Below, in pieces: positions 27,121 through 36,226 of a stretch of DNA of 64,000 bases (its first letter is position 1; every line of letters begins with the position of its first letter). Source of the stretch: Rhizobium sp. ZPR4. GTDB taxonomy: Bacteria; Pseudomonadota; Alphaproteobacteria; Rhizobiales; Rhizobiaceae. The translations under genes and the position numbers were made by a program. The notes under the pieces were generated by a model. That model was given only the letters and a program-made list of their open reading frames with translations. It ran no database searches and was not told where the DNA came from. The stretch is taken from contig NZ_CP157969.1 in assembly GCF_040215725.1 (NCBI RefSeq), positions 434,001 to 498,000 of the forward strand, written 5' to 3'.

Positions 27121-27124
27121 CAAT

Positions 27125-28552
27125 TCATGCCAGAAGACCGCCGATGGCCTTCAACTCCACGAAGGCTTCGAATCCCGCTTCGCCACACTCACGACCATTT
27201 CCGGACTGCTTGAAGCCGCCGAAGGGCGCGGAGGCGTCCCAGGCAGGATAGTTGATCGTCACCTGGCCGGCGCGCAACTGCCTGGCAATCGCCTTCGCCT
27301 TGGACAGGTCCGCGCACTGGAGATAGGCCGCCAACCCATACGGGGTGTCGTTGGTGATTGCGATTGCCTCTTCGACGCTGTCATAAGGAATGAGGCTGAC
27401 GACGGGTCCGAACATCTCTTCGCGTGCTGCCGTCATGTCCGGTGTGACATCCGCAAAGACAGTCGGCTGCACGAAATACCCCCGGCTCAGCGACGAGGGC
27501 CGCTCGCTGCCTCCGGCAACAACGGTCGCACCTTCCGCAATCGTCCTGTCGATCAGCGACTTCACCCGCTCGTATTGGCGCTCGTTCATGACCGGGCCGA
27601 GCATGACACGATCGTCCGTGACGTCGCCTAGCACGACGGACCGCGCAGCCTGTCGGGCATATTCAATCGCCTTCTCCTGCAGGTGACGCGGCACGAGCAT
27701 ACGCGTCGGCGCCGTGCAGGACTGGCCGGCATTGCGATAGGCGCCTAGGACGCCCTTCGTCACCACGCTCTCGAGATCAACGTCGTCGACAAGAATGTTC
27801 GCAGAGTTGCCGCCGAGTTCCTGATGAACACGTTTGACCGTATCGGCGGCACTCTTGGCCACCTGGACACCGGCGCGTGTCGAGCCCGTGAAGGAAACCA
27901 TGTCGACACCGTGATGGCTCGACATGGCCCCGCCAACAGTCGGTCCGTCGCCGTTGATCAGATTAAAGACGCCGGGCGGAAAGCCGGCATCGTGCAGGAT
28001 TTCGGCAAACAGCATCGGACTGATCGGCGCGTATTCGCTCGGCTTCAGCACCACCGCACAGCCGGTCGCAAGCGCCGGCATGACTTTGGTGACGATCTGG
28101 AGTACCGGAAAATTCCACGGCGTGATCAGCGCACAGACACCGACGGGCTCCAGCGACAGCAAGGTCGGTCCGGCCATACGTTCGAATTCGTAATATTCGA
28201 GGATCCGGATCGCATCGGCTATATGCGCGCGCGAGCCGGCGATTTGAGCCTCCCGCGCAAAGGTGATCGGCGCACCCATCTCGAGCGTCGTCAGCTGCGC
28301 CAGTTCCTCGGCGCGTTCGTCGAAGATCGACAGCACCCGACGAAACAGCGTCAGCCGTTCCTCGCGGGACGACTGGCTGTAGGTTGCAAAGGCACGGCGC
28401 GCCGCTTTCACCGCAAGATCGACGTCTTCCGCCGTCCCCATCGCGATCGTTCCGGCAACCTCTTCCGTCGCGGGGTTGATGACGTCGCGTCGTGCCCGGT
28501 CGTCCGTCGTGACGAAGCGGCCGTCGATATAGAAGTGATCGAGATATTTCAA
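27125..28552 (-). CDS. Aldehyde dehydrogenase (NAD(P)+)
   Basis: A 475-residue cytoplasmic enzyme that oxidises an aldehyde to the acid. Visible family blocks: LITPWNFPVLQ, SFTGSTRAGVQVA, catalytic Glu in HQELGGNSANI, catalytic Cys in NAGQSCTAPTRM, EEMFGPVVSLIPY and PFGGFKQSGNG. The length is normal. Its ATG overlaps the stop of the ABC ATPase gene by 4 bases, so it is the last gene of the importer operon and probably acts on the aldehyde derived from the imported compound, or on the product of the facing GMC enzyme. Betaine aldehyde is one candidate only. Confidence 0.92.
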   Translation of the reverse strand: MKYLDHFYIDGRFVTTDDRARRDVINPATEEVAGTIAMGTAEDVDLAVKAARRAFATYSQSSREERLTLFRRVLSIFDERAEELAQLTTLEMGAPITFAREAQIAGSRAHIADAIRILEYYEFERMAGPTLLSLEPVGVCALITPWNFPVLQIVTKVMPALATGCAVVLKPSEYAPISPMLFAEILHDAGFPPGVFNLINGDGPTVGGAMSSHHGVDMVSFTGSTRAGVQVAKSAADTVKRVHQELGGNSANILVDDVDLESVVTKGVLGAYRNAGQSCTAPTRMLVPRHLQEKAIEYARQAARSVVLGDVTDDRVMLGPVMNERQYERVKSLIDRTIAEGATVVAGGSERPSSLSRGYFVQPTVFADVTPDMTAAREEMFGPVVSLIPYDSVEEAIAITNDTPYGLAAYLQCADLSKAKAIARQLRAGQVTINYPAWDASAPFGGFKQSGNGRECGEAGFEAFVELKAIGGLLA

Positions 28553-29640
28553 AGAGCATGCTCCTGCTGTTGCTGATCGTCGCGAGGCGGCTCGCCGGAT
28601 CGCGCCTCGCGCGCCATGCGCGGCACCAGCGCCTTGAAGGCATCGGCCATTTTGACCACCCCCGCCGGGACGCCATTCTTCAAGACCACGAAGGATCTGG
28701 CGACATCGCCTTGCGACAGGGCGATCAGGTGTTCGAGATTGTCCTCGGCATCGACCTGTCCGTCTACATGGGTGTTCGTCACGACCCCGGGCGTCATGAT
28801 CGATTCAGCGCGCATTACGCGCGCCAGATTGATGTCGTTAACGAATTTCTCGATGTAGGCATCTGCCGGACTGAGGATAATCTTCTGCGGCTCTCCCTGT
28901 TGCACGATGACGCCGTCCTTCAGGATTACCAGATGATCGGCAATCTTCAGGGATTCATCGAGATCGTGCGTGATGAAGACGATCGTTTTGTCGAGTTCTT
29001 CCTGCAGCTCGAGCAGAAGGTTCTGCATGTCCGTCCGGATGAGCGGATCGAGTGCCGAGAAGGCCTCGTCCATCAGCATGACGTCCGAATTCGAAGCCAG
29101 CGCGCGGGCGATGCCGACGCGCTGCTGCATGCCGCCGGACAGTTGTTGCGGATAGTAATTCTCGAAGCCCTTGAGGCCCAGCCGCTCCAGCCATTTCAGG
29201 GCGTTTTTCCGTGCGTCACCCTCGCTATCGCCGCGAGCGCGCTGCGCCATTTCGACATTCTGCTGCACCCGCATGTGCGGCATCAGCGCGAAGTTCTGGA
29301 AAACCATGGACATACGGAATCGACGAAGTTCGCGTAATGGGGCGCCCGTCAGCCCCGCTACATCGGTGCCGTCGAGCAAGATCTCACCGGCGGTTGGTTT
29401 GATCAGCCCGTTGATGTGGCGGATCAGCGTCGATTTTCCCGACCCGGACAAACCCATGATAACGGTGATCTCACCGCGTTTCATGTCGACATTGATGTCC
29501 CGCAGGCCGAGAACGTGGCCGTGCTTGTCAAGCAGCTCCGCCTTTCCCATACCGGCCCGAACATGCGGCACCATCTCCTGCGGCTCGGAGCCGAATATCT
29601 TGTAGAGGTTACGGATCGATATCTTCGGTTGGTCGGTCAA
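28549..29640 (-). CDS. Glycine betaine/proline-type ABC transporter ATPase
   Basis: A 363-residue ProV/OpuAA-type ATPase. It has the insert near the N-terminus typical of the family (KAELLDKHGHVLGLRDINVD), Walker A GLSGSGKST, Q-loop VFQNFALMPHMRV, signature [15 protein letters not shown], Walker B VMLMDEAFSALDPL and a C-terminal CBS-like tail (about 270-345). I chose the TTG at 29640 as start: GGGGGAGG precedes it, TTGA overlaps the permease stop and the family begins here. Longer readings enter the permease gene in another frame. Confidence 0.9.
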   Translation of the reverse strand: MTDQPKISIRNLYKIFGSEPQEMVPHVRAGMGKAELLDKHGHVLGLRDINVDMKRGEITVIMGLSGSGKSTLIRHINGLIKPTAGEILLDGTDVAGLTGAPLRELRRFRMSMVFQNFALMPHMRVQQNVEMAQRARGDSEGDARKNALKWLERLGLKGFENYYPQQLSGGMQQRVGIARALASNSDVMLMDEAFSALDPLIRTDMQNLLLELQEELDKTIVFITHDLDESLKIADHLVILKDGVIVQQGEPQKIILSPADAYIEKFVNDINLARVMRAESIMTPGVVTNTHVDGQVDAEDNLEHLIALSQGDVARSFVVLKNGVPAGVVKMADAFKALVPRMAREARSGEPPRDDQQQQEHAL

Positions 29641-30689
29641 TGGCCTCCCCCTCGATGTTGGAGAGTGGAGTTTACGCGCGACATGGACGCCTTGCTGACG
29701 CGATCGAAATTGATGGCCAAGAGGACAATGCCGAAACCCGCGACGAGGCCGACACCGAGTTCGAGATTGTTGATGCCCCGCAGCACGAGAACGCCGAGAC
29801 CAGGCGCAGACACGAGCGACGCAATCACAACCATGGACAGCGACATCATGATCGTCTGATTGACGCCGGCCATGATGCTTGGAAGCGCGAGTGGCAGCTC
29901 GACCTTTATCAGCTTCTGCCACGGATCGAGACCGAATGCGTCAGCCGCCTCGCCGACATTGCCGTCGACCATCCGGACGCCGAGGTTGGTCAGCCGGATC
30001 ACCGGCACGACGGCGTAAAGAATGATCGCGATCCCGTAGAGCTTCGACTCGGTGACCGAGAACAGGAAGATCAGCGGGATCAAGTAGACAAAGGATGGAA
30101 GCGTCTGGAGCATGTCGAGGATTGGCAGCGAAAACCGCTCCATGCGCTTGCTCTTCGACATCATGACTCCCAGGGGAATGCCGATAACGATACAGATGAG
30201 CGTACAGGCGAACACGATCACCATCGTCTGCAAAGCGTAATGCAGGTGGTCCACGAAACCCAGCGTCAGGAGGCTGGCCGTCACGAGACCAAGGATGGCC
30301 CAGGAGCGTGATGCGAGATAGACGATCACCAAGAGCGCGATAACCAGAACCCACCAGGGAACGACGTCCACGACGTGCAGCGAGAAATCAAGAAGCCATG
30401 ACAGCGGCTGCGTCAGCGGATCTAGCACCGTCTTCAAGCCGACGCGCAGATACAGAAAAGTGCTCTCGATACCTGACGTCAGGTCACGCGTGCGCGGTAT
30501 CGCCTGACAGGCATCATGTAGGGCATCGAGGGACGGAAACGGTGCGTCCATGAGCGATGGGCCGGACGTATCGTTGGCCTCCTTGGCTCGCTTGAGCAGT
30601 TCCGCCATGCTCATTGGACCGCTGCCCGCGCCGGCATTGCACCAGTTGCGAAGCCCCAGCCCATCAAAAAGTCCAGCGTAGAACGCCAT
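29637..30689 (-). CDS. Glycine betaine/proline-type ABC transporter permease
   Basis: A 350-residue ProW/OpuAB-like permease. An N-terminal soluble region of about 100 residues is followed by membrane helices and the BPD_transp_1 core (LDMLQTLPSFVYLIPLIFLF; EAADAFGLDPWQKLIKVELP, which is the EAA loop; LPSIMAGVNQTIMMSLSMVV). It overlaps the ATPase start by 4 bases. It forms the membrane channel for a quaternary-amine or related compound with the binding protein encoded upstream. Confidence 0.92.
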   Translation of the reverse strand: MAFYAGLFDGLGLRNWCNAGAGSGPMSMAELLKRAKEANDTSGPSLMDAPFPSLDALHDACQAIPRTRDLTSGIESTFLYLRVGLKTVLDPLTQPLSWLLDFSLHVVDVVPWWVLVIALLVIVYLASRSWAILGLVTASLLTLGFVDHLHYALQTMVIVFACTLICIVIGIPLGVMMSKSKRMERFSLPILDMLQTLPSFVYLIPLIFLFSVTESKLYGIAIILYAVVPVIRLTNLGVRMVDGNVGEAADAFGLDPWQKLIKVELPLALPSIMAGVNQTIMMSLSMVVIASLVSAPGLGVLVLRGINNLELGVGLVAGFGIVLLAINFDRVSKASMSRVNSTLQHRGGGH

Positions 30690-30762
30690 GGTCCACCTCC
30701 GTAAGGAGCATCATCCGGAACCGGGCACGTCTTTAGGCCGGCCCGATGCGACAAGCGGCCCT

Positions 30763-30781
30763 CCGGGCACCTGGGTGCCGG
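30763..30781 (-). other. Hairpin between binding-protein and permease genes
   Basis: CCGGGCACC and GGTGCCGG form a stem with one bulged base in the 109-base gap after the binding-protein stop (30799). Such hairpins often protect the 3' end of binding-protein mRNA and reduce read-through into the permease gene. That role is inference. Confidence 0.4.
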
Positions 30782-30798
30782 CAGGCCCGCGACGCGCC

Positions 30799-31770
30799 TT
30801 ACTTGATAATGGCGGCGATTTTGGTTTTGGCGTCGTCGGACAGCCAGTTTGGCCAGACGTCCTTGTAGGTCGTCAGGAAGTGAACGGCCGTCTCGTCGGC
30901 CGAGGCCTTGTTCTCTTCCTGCCATGAGAGAAGTCCGTTCATGACCTCGTTGCTGAAGGTGACCTTGCTCATCAGCGCCACCAGTTCCGGGTTCTTGTCA
31001 TAGAACGGCTTGGCCATCGTAGTCAGGACGGTCGCCTTCGGCCAACCAGTCTTGCTCGGGGTCGCGCAATCGGCCGTGGCGTTGCACTTGGCCTTCTCGG
31101 CATCGACTGGCCCCATGTCGACTGCGACCATCTTGTATTTTCCGAGCACGCTGGTCGGTGCCCAGTAATAGCCGAACCAAGGTGCCTTGGCCTCGTACGC
31201 CGATGCGATCGACGCGGCGAGCGTCTCGAGCGATCCGTGGTTGAAAACCTGGATGCCGTGTTTTTCGAGCTCGAAGGCCTTAGCCAGATTGTCACTTGAG
31301 GTGCGGCAACCAGTACCGACAGGGCAATTGTTGAAACGGCCGCCGACCAGCTTCGGATTCGCAAGAATACCGTCGATCGTCTTCAATTCGGGATGTTGTT
31401 CCGCTAAATATTCCGGGATCCACCATGCATCGACACCGCCATCGGATAGAACGTTGGCGACCTTGACGATCTTTCCTTCTTTTTCCAGCTTGTAGTAAAC
31501 ATCGGCGACACCCGGCCAGACTTCGGTCAGGATGTCCGGCTGACCCGTCTCGGCAAGCGAGGTGAGCGCAGGCACCGTCGAGGTCGGAACCTTCTTCACC
31601 GTGCAGCCGTAGCCCTGTTCCATCAGGAAGCTCGATACCGCCGTGACGACTGCAGCGGATGACCAGTTCATTTCCGTTATCGTCACCGTTCCGCAGGCGG
31701 CGCTAGCGGAAGAGATGCTCGCGAAAAGGCCCGCGCCGACCAAACCCACAACTGCAAGAAATGATTTCAT
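30799..31770 (-). CDS. Glycine betaine/proline-type ABC transporter binding protein (OpuAC family)
   Basis: A 323-residue exported receptor. The signal peptide covers about residues 1-25 (ends SSASAACG). OpuAC/ProX-like features are VTITEMNWSSAAVVTAVSSF at the start, PDILTEVWPGVADVYYKLEK and PWFGYYWAPTSVLGKYKMV, whose aromatic residues are of the kind that cage quaternary ammonium groups. Start set at 31770, where the signal peptide begins; the frame to 31896 is unsupported. First gene of an operon with permease, ATPase and aldehyde dehydrogenase, divergent from a LysR gene. Confidence 0.9.
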   Translation of the reverse strand: MKSFLAVVGLVGAGLFASISSASAACGTVTITEMNWSSAAVVTAVSSFLMEQGYGCTVKKVPTSTVPALTSLAETGQPDILTEVWPGVADVYYKLEKEGKIVKVANVLSDGGVDAWWIPEYLAEQHPELKTIDGILANPKLVGGRFNNCPVGTGCRTSSDNLAKAFELEKHGIQVFNHGSLETLAASIASAYEAKAPWFGYYWAPTSVLGKYKMVAVDMGPVDAEKAKCNATADCATPSKTGWPKATVLTTMAKPFYDKNPELVALMSKVTFSNEVMNGLLSWQEENKASADETAVHFLTTYKDVWPNWLSDDAKTKIAAIIK

Positions 31771-31897
31771 TTTTTGTTCCCCATTGGCTTTTGCCGATGA
31801 CCGCCCGCGCAAAGTATTCGGGCATGTACGCGATCGGTTCTCAGTCGTTCTCTTGCTTTCCAGGGGAGAGATTACGGAGTGACTAGGAGATAACAAG

Positions 31898-32875
31898 TTG
31901 CTTAATTCCTACGTCATGCGTAACCTCAGCTTTATGCAAAGACTTCGTTACAAGTTGCCACCACCGAATCTTTTGATCACTTTCGAGGCTGCCGGGCGTC
32001 ATCTCAGCTTTACGAGGGCAGCAAGCGAACTCAACGTGTCGCGTGTCGCCGTCAGTCAGCAAATCCAGGCGCTTGAGAAATTCCTCGGGATAATTCTGTT
32101 TCAGCGCCTGCAGCGGTCGGTGAAGCTAACGCGAGAGGGCGAACGCTATCACCTTGCAATTTCCGACGCTTTGGAACGAGCCCTGCGGGCGACCACCGAG
32201 ATCAGCAAACGTGCGGAAAGCAATGTTGTCAATGTCGGAACCACGCCCGGCTTCATGACATACTGGCTGTCGCCAAGACTCGGCGAATTTCGGACCCTGC
32301 ATCCCGACATCGAGCTTCGTTTCATCGTTTCCGACGGAAATCTTGGGTTCGAGGACAATATCGATGTGGCCATTCGCTATGGCGTCCCGCCCTTTGATGG
32401 AGCGGACGCAACCTTTCTCGCGAGGCAGGCGATTGCTCCGACATGCACAAGCACATTTCTACCCGAAGGCACACGTTTCCAGCCGTCGGATCTCCTGAAA
32501 CAGCCCCTCTTGCATTTGGAAGGTCCATACGATGAACAGACACGCTGGTCGTCCTGGTTTCGCGCACAAGGCCTCGACATGGCGAAGGCCCGCGCAGGCA
32601 TCACGCTCAACTCGTACACAAGTCTTGTTCAGGCAGCTCTTGACGGCCAGGGATTCGCTCTGATCGGCCCACCGTTGATCGAGAAATTTCTATCCAACGG
32701 TAACCTCGTCCAGCCAGTCGACGCACAGCCAATCGTCCGTCACGCTTTTCACCTGCTTTTACCGAAGACTACGCTGCCATCGATGGCTGTTCGCGCTTTC
32801 GCTGGCTGGATCAAGGCGTCGTTTCTGGCTCTGGGAGAAGCTCTGAGAGAAAATGCCACGGAACATGAGACTTGA
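31898..32875 (+). CDS. LysR-family regulator, GcvA-like
   Basis: About 325 residues. N-terminal winged helix: LPPPNLLITFEAAGRHLSFT, then RAASELNVSRVAVSQQIQAL. GcvA-type effector domain: TTPGFMTYWLSPRLGEF, IDVAIRYGVPP and the closing region WIKASFLAL. Three starts are possible: TTG 31898 has AGGAG at 31885-31889 with good spacing, while ATGs at 31916 and 31934 fit the family length better but lack a clear site. Divergent from the betaine-type importer operon, which it probably controls. Confidence 0.88.
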   Translation: MLNSYVMRNLSFMQRLRYKLPPPNLLITFEAAGRHLSFTRAASELNVSRVAVSQQIQALEKFLGIILFQRLQRSVKLTREGERYHLAISDALERALRATTEISKRAESNVVNVGTTPGFMTYWLSPRLGEFRTLHPDIELRFIVSDGNLGFEDNIDVAIRYGVPPFDGADATFLARQAIAPTCTSTFLPEGTRFQPSDLLKQPLLHLEGPYDEQTRWSSWFRAQGLDMAKARAGITLNSYTSLVQAALDGQGFALIGPPLIEKFLSNGNLVQPVDAQPIVRHAFHLLLPKTTLPSMAVRAFAGWIKASFLALGEALRENATEHET

Positions 32876-33172
32876 GCGCTTAGCAGAAATGGGAGCGCTG
32901 TCCGCCGCCGAAAGCGGACTGAGCTTGTCACCTCCACTCAAATCGGAGGCTGCCAGCTCTTGAACCTAATCGAACCGGCGACCTGCAAAAAGCTTTATCG
33001 GGGTGCCGCCTTTCGACCGAGGCTGACGGCATTGTCTGGTATCTCGTGCGCTCCGGGATTGCGATTGGGCGTCGATCACGTCGGGCGATGATAAGGGCTC
33101 TGGCTGCTGCGCGGGTCAGAGCCCCTGCTGGGACGTGGATGGTATTGCGCGACGACCGTCGAGCTCGAGAGC
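32876..33172. other. Intergenic region between convergent genes
   Basis: About 300 bases. Small inverted repeat GTCCGC/GCGGAC (32900-32905, 32914-32919) just after the LysR stop may help end its transcript. No gene seen. Confidence 0.4.
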
Positions 33173-34372
33173 TTATCCGCTCGACCGAAGCGCGGCGGTC
33201 AAGGGAAGCCGGCTGGCGACGATCGCCGGCACTGCGCCGCCTATAATGCCGATTGCAAGTCCGAGCAGACCGGCCGTCGCCATGACGTCGCCGGTTACTG
33301 AAAGCTGGAACGCCATGCGCGCACCGTTGGCACCGACCGTGCTTGCCTGCCAGCCGTTGAAGGCCAGCCAGGATGCCAGCAGTCCGAACGCAACGCCAAG
33401 TGCGGCAAGCACGATGGCCTCCACCCATGTGCCGAGAAACGCGGATATTCGGCTGAAGCCGAGTGCCCGGACCGTGGCGATCTCGACGGTACGGTCCGAC
33501 ACGGAGTTCATCATTGTGTTGAGCGCACCGGCCGTCGCCCCGACTGCCATCAACAGCGCGAGCGGCCAGCCGAACAGCCGGATGAGGCTGGCCGTGCGGG
33601 CCGATTGCGCCGCATAGAGATCGGCCTCGACAACGGCGCGCAGCGGGGTCGTCCTTATTGTGTCGAGCTTGGCCTGAAGCCGTGGCAATGAGGCGGGATT
33701 GGCAAGACGCAAGCGTAGGCTCTCGATCTGCCCCTGCCGGTCGAAGGCCGATCGAACCGCGTCCAGATCTGCCCAGATCTCGGACTCGAAGGCGCTGCCT
33801 CGCGCCGAGAACAGGCCGACCACCGTCCAGTCGACCGAGCCGAGCCGCACGATGCTGCCGATCGATATTCCGAGCTGTTGCGCGAGTCTGTTCCCAACGA
33901 CAATCTCGCGCGAGCCGCGTATGAACAGACGGCCGGTCGACAAGGCAATATGGTCACGGATAGAGGGACCGGACTGATCCATGCCACGAAGGGCCAAGGT
34001 CCGGCCCGCGTCCGACCCGTTCGATTTGGCGTCGACGGCAACGACGATTTCGCGCGAGAAGATCGGCATGCCGCTGACGTCTCGGGTCACGCCGATGTCA
34101 TCGGTCGTTGCACCCAGGGTGCGAATGACGGAGGCCGGAACATCGGAGCCGACCTCCTGGTTGGTGCCGCCGCCTAGAACGACCACAACGGAACTGGAGC
34201 CGGCACTTTGCAGGGCCGTCTCAAAACCTCTTGCCATGGCCAGGAAGCCTGCGAGAACGCAGACGACGAGCGCCACGGAAAGAACCATCGAGGCGGAGAT
34301 GGAGATGCGTCGCGGCAGGCTGAACAGGTTTGCCCTGATCATGACGAATGCTTGCTTGGCATTGGAGGACAT
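33173..34372 (-). CDS. ABC exporter permease, FtsX/MacB-like (second)
   Basis: A 399-residue membrane protein with one helix near the N-terminus (ISASMVLSVALVVCVLAGFL), a large periplasmic MacB_PCD-like domain (about 55-260) and three C-terminal helices of the FtsX type (about 265-390). The conserved turn TVEIATVRALGFSRISAFLG is visible. It belongs to a four-gene export module with a second permease, an ATPase and a HlyD-like adaptor. Such devices expel lipids, peptides or small toxins; the cargo here is unknown. It starts 4 bases after the upstream permease stop. Confidence 0.88.
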   Translation of the reverse strand: MSSNAKQAFVMIRANLFSLPRRISISASMVLSVALVVCVLAGFLAMARGFETALQSAGSSSVVVVLGGGTNQEVGSDVPASVIRTLGATTDDIGVTRDVSGMPIFSREIVVAVDAKSNGSDAGRTLALRGMDQSGPSIRDHIALSTGRLFIRGSREIVVGNRLAQQLGISIGSIVRLGSVDWTVVGLFSARGSAFESEIWADLDAVRSAFDRQGQIESLRLRLANPASLPRLQAKLDTIRTTPLRAVVEADLYAAQSARTASLIRLFGWPLALLMAVGATAGALNTMMNSVSDRTVEIATVRALGFSRISAFLGTWVEAIVLAALGVAFGLLASWLAFNGWQASTVGANGARMAFQLSVTGDVMATAGLLGLAIGIIGGAVPAIVASRLPLTAALRSSG

Positions 34373-34376
34373 GAAT

Positions 34377-35519
34377 CTACCTCGTTCTGAATGCGGAGAT
34401 TATCGGGATCCTGAGCGCGTTGAGCGCCGGAAGGGCACCGGTCACAAGCGCCAACAGGGTGACCATCGCCAGGGCTTTTGCAAGAATCGCATTGGAAAAG
34501 ACGAGGCCGATCGCAGGTCCCGCGATGACCGTTGCAAGCAGTGCAAACATGAGGCCGATGATGCCGCCGACCACGAATATGAAGAATGTTTCGCCAAGGA
34601 TCAGCGCCATGATCCAGGAGCCGGAAAAGCCCAAGGTTTTCAGCATGCCGATCTCGAAGGTGCGCTCTCGAACTGCAAAGACCATGGTATTGCCGACGAT
34701 CATGAGCAGCGTGATAAATGCCGCCCCGACCACCATGTTGACGATCAATCCGATATCGGCGTATTGCCGCAGGAAGGTCTCGAGGAACTGTTTTTCCGAC
34801 CTGGTCTGTGTCGGCGCCGCCGAATTGGCAAACAGCTGATCTATCCTTGAGGCAAGTTCTCCTGTCTGAACACCTGACTGAGGTCTAACGATGAAGGCAT
34901 CGACCGTGTCCTTGTTGCGGGCTCTGAGCGCATTGACATAGTCGTATTGAGCGACGACGAAATAGGTGTCGGTGGAGGCGTTTTCGCCGTTGAAGATGCC
35001 GGCGATTTCAAAAGACCAGTCGCGGCTGCCATCCTGCTTTGTCGTATCGAAGCTGGTGACGACGATCTTCTGGCCGACGACCCAGCCTTGCGCGTCGGCA
35101 AGCGCCCGGCCGACGAGGACGGTACTGCGGTCCTTGCTGAGTGCGCTCATCAAATCCGACGTCAGCCCGAGCTCCTTGCCGTTCGAGCTGAAGAGCCGTG
35201 CAGGTTCGGCGGCACTCACGGGAATGATGTTCTTTTCGACCGTCGCAAAGCCGCGAAGGCGCGACATATAGCCGACGGCGGTCACGCCCGTTTCGGTACC
35301 GATCCGGTTCAGGTAGGAAATTGGTAGCGGCTGGGCGCGGCCGGCCGCACTCATGACCCCAAGAATGTCCTCGCTGGCTGCTGACGAGCCCTGGCTACCG
35401 TCGATGAAGCTCGCCGTCAGGCCGTAGATGAGAAAGGCCGTGGCGACACTGACCATCAGCAATATTGTGCGCAGCGGCTTTCGCCACGCGCTCTTTCGCA
35501 CGAGATCGAGGAACGTCAT
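34377..35519 (-). CDS. ABC exporter permease, FtsX/MacB-like (first)
   Basis: A 380-residue membrane protein with the same plan as its downstream neighbour: an N-terminal helix (TILLMVSVATAFLIYGLTAS), a periplasmic domain and three C-terminal helices. The FtsX turn is TFEIGMLKTLGFSGSWIMAL. The two permeases are clearly related in layout but differ in sequence, suggesting a heterodimer. It overlaps the ATPase stop by 4 bases. Confidence 0.88.
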   Translation of the reverse strand: MTFLDLVRKSAWRKPLRTILLMVSVATAFLIYGLTASFIDGSQGSSAASEDILGVMSAAGRAQPLPISYLNRIGTETGVTAVGYMSRLRGFATVEKNIIPVSAAEPARLFSSNGKELGLTSDLMSALSKDRSTVLVGRALADAQGWVVGQKIVVTSFDTTKQDGSRDWSFEIAGIFNGENASTDTYFVVAQYDYVNALRARNKDTVDAFIVRPQSGVQTGELASRIDQLFANSAAPTQTRSEKQFLETFLRQYADIGLIVNMVVGAAFITLLMIVGNTMVFAVRERTFEIGMLKTLGFSGSWIMALILGETFFIFVVGGIIGLMFALLATVIAGPAIGLVFSNAILAKALAMVTLLALVTGALPALNALRIPIISAFRTR

Positions 35520-36226
35520 GCGTCCGCCCTCCGCTCTTCGACGAATTCACCTTTGTCGAGATGAAGCGTTCGGCTGGCATAGCTTGCAGCCTGCGGGTCG
35601 TGGGTCACCATGATGATGGTCTTGCCGAGCTCGCGGTTCAGAAAACGCAGCATTTCCAGCACCTCGTCCGCCGACCGGCGGTCGAGGTCGCCCGTGGGCT
35701 CGTCACACAGCAGCAATGCCGGATCCGCGACGATCGCCCGAGCGATGCCGACGCGCTGCTGCTGGCCGCCCGACATCAGCTTTGGATACTGCTTCTGGCG
35801 ACCCGAAAGACCTACGAGATCCAGAACCTTGTCAACGCGGGCCTGGCGCTCCCTCGACGAAAGCGGCTTCAGTAGAAGTGGCAGCTCGATGTTTTCGGCC
35901 GCGTTCAGCATCGGCAGGAGGTTATAGAACTGGAAGACGATGCCCATGTTGTGGGCACGCCAGGAGGAGCGAGCCGTCTCTCCCATCTGGTCAAGGTTGC
36001 TGACCCCAATGCGCAGGCGACCCTGATCCGGCTTGTCTATACCCGATAGCATGTTGAGCAGCGTCGATTTTCCGGATCCGGAAGGCCCCATGATCGCGAC
36101 AAACTCGCCGCGGGCGATCTGCAGGTCGAGATTGGAAAAGATCGGTACGGTCTCGGTCCCTATCTTGTATCCCTTCTTGACGCTGTTGAGCACGATGTAT
36201 GGCTCTTTGCTTGTAGAGGCGGTCAT
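35516..36226 (-). CDS. ABC exporter ATPase, MacB/LolD-like
   Basis: A 236-residue ATPase: Walker [11 protein letters not shown]-loop [20 protein letters not shown], signature [14 protein letters not shown], Walker [13 protein letters not shown] and H-loop VTHDPQ. The length is that of a free-standing LolD/MacB-type ATPase with no fused permease. ATG at 36226 overlaps the adaptor gene stop (ATGA), which decides the start over the longer frame to 36367. Confidence 0.92.
   Translation of the reverse strand: MTASTSKEPYIVLNSVKKGYKIGTETVPIFSNLDLQIARGEFVAIMGPSGSGKSTLLNMLSGIDKPDQGRLRIGVSNLDQMGETARSSWRAHNMGIVFQFYNLLPMLNAAENIELPLLLKPLSSRERQARVDKVLDLVGLSGRQKQYPKLMSGGQQQRVGIARAIVADPALLLCDEPTGDLDRRSADEVLEMLRFLNRELGKTIIMVTHDPQAASYASRTLHLDKGEFVEERRADA

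Noticed and set aside
32969..32986. tRNA-like string (GCAGGTCGCCGGTTCGAT on the minus strand) suggesting a tRNA remnant or attachment site
   Set aside because: The T-arm cannot close with the following bases and no acceptor stem or anticodon arm is present; no matching second copy or integrase is in the window.
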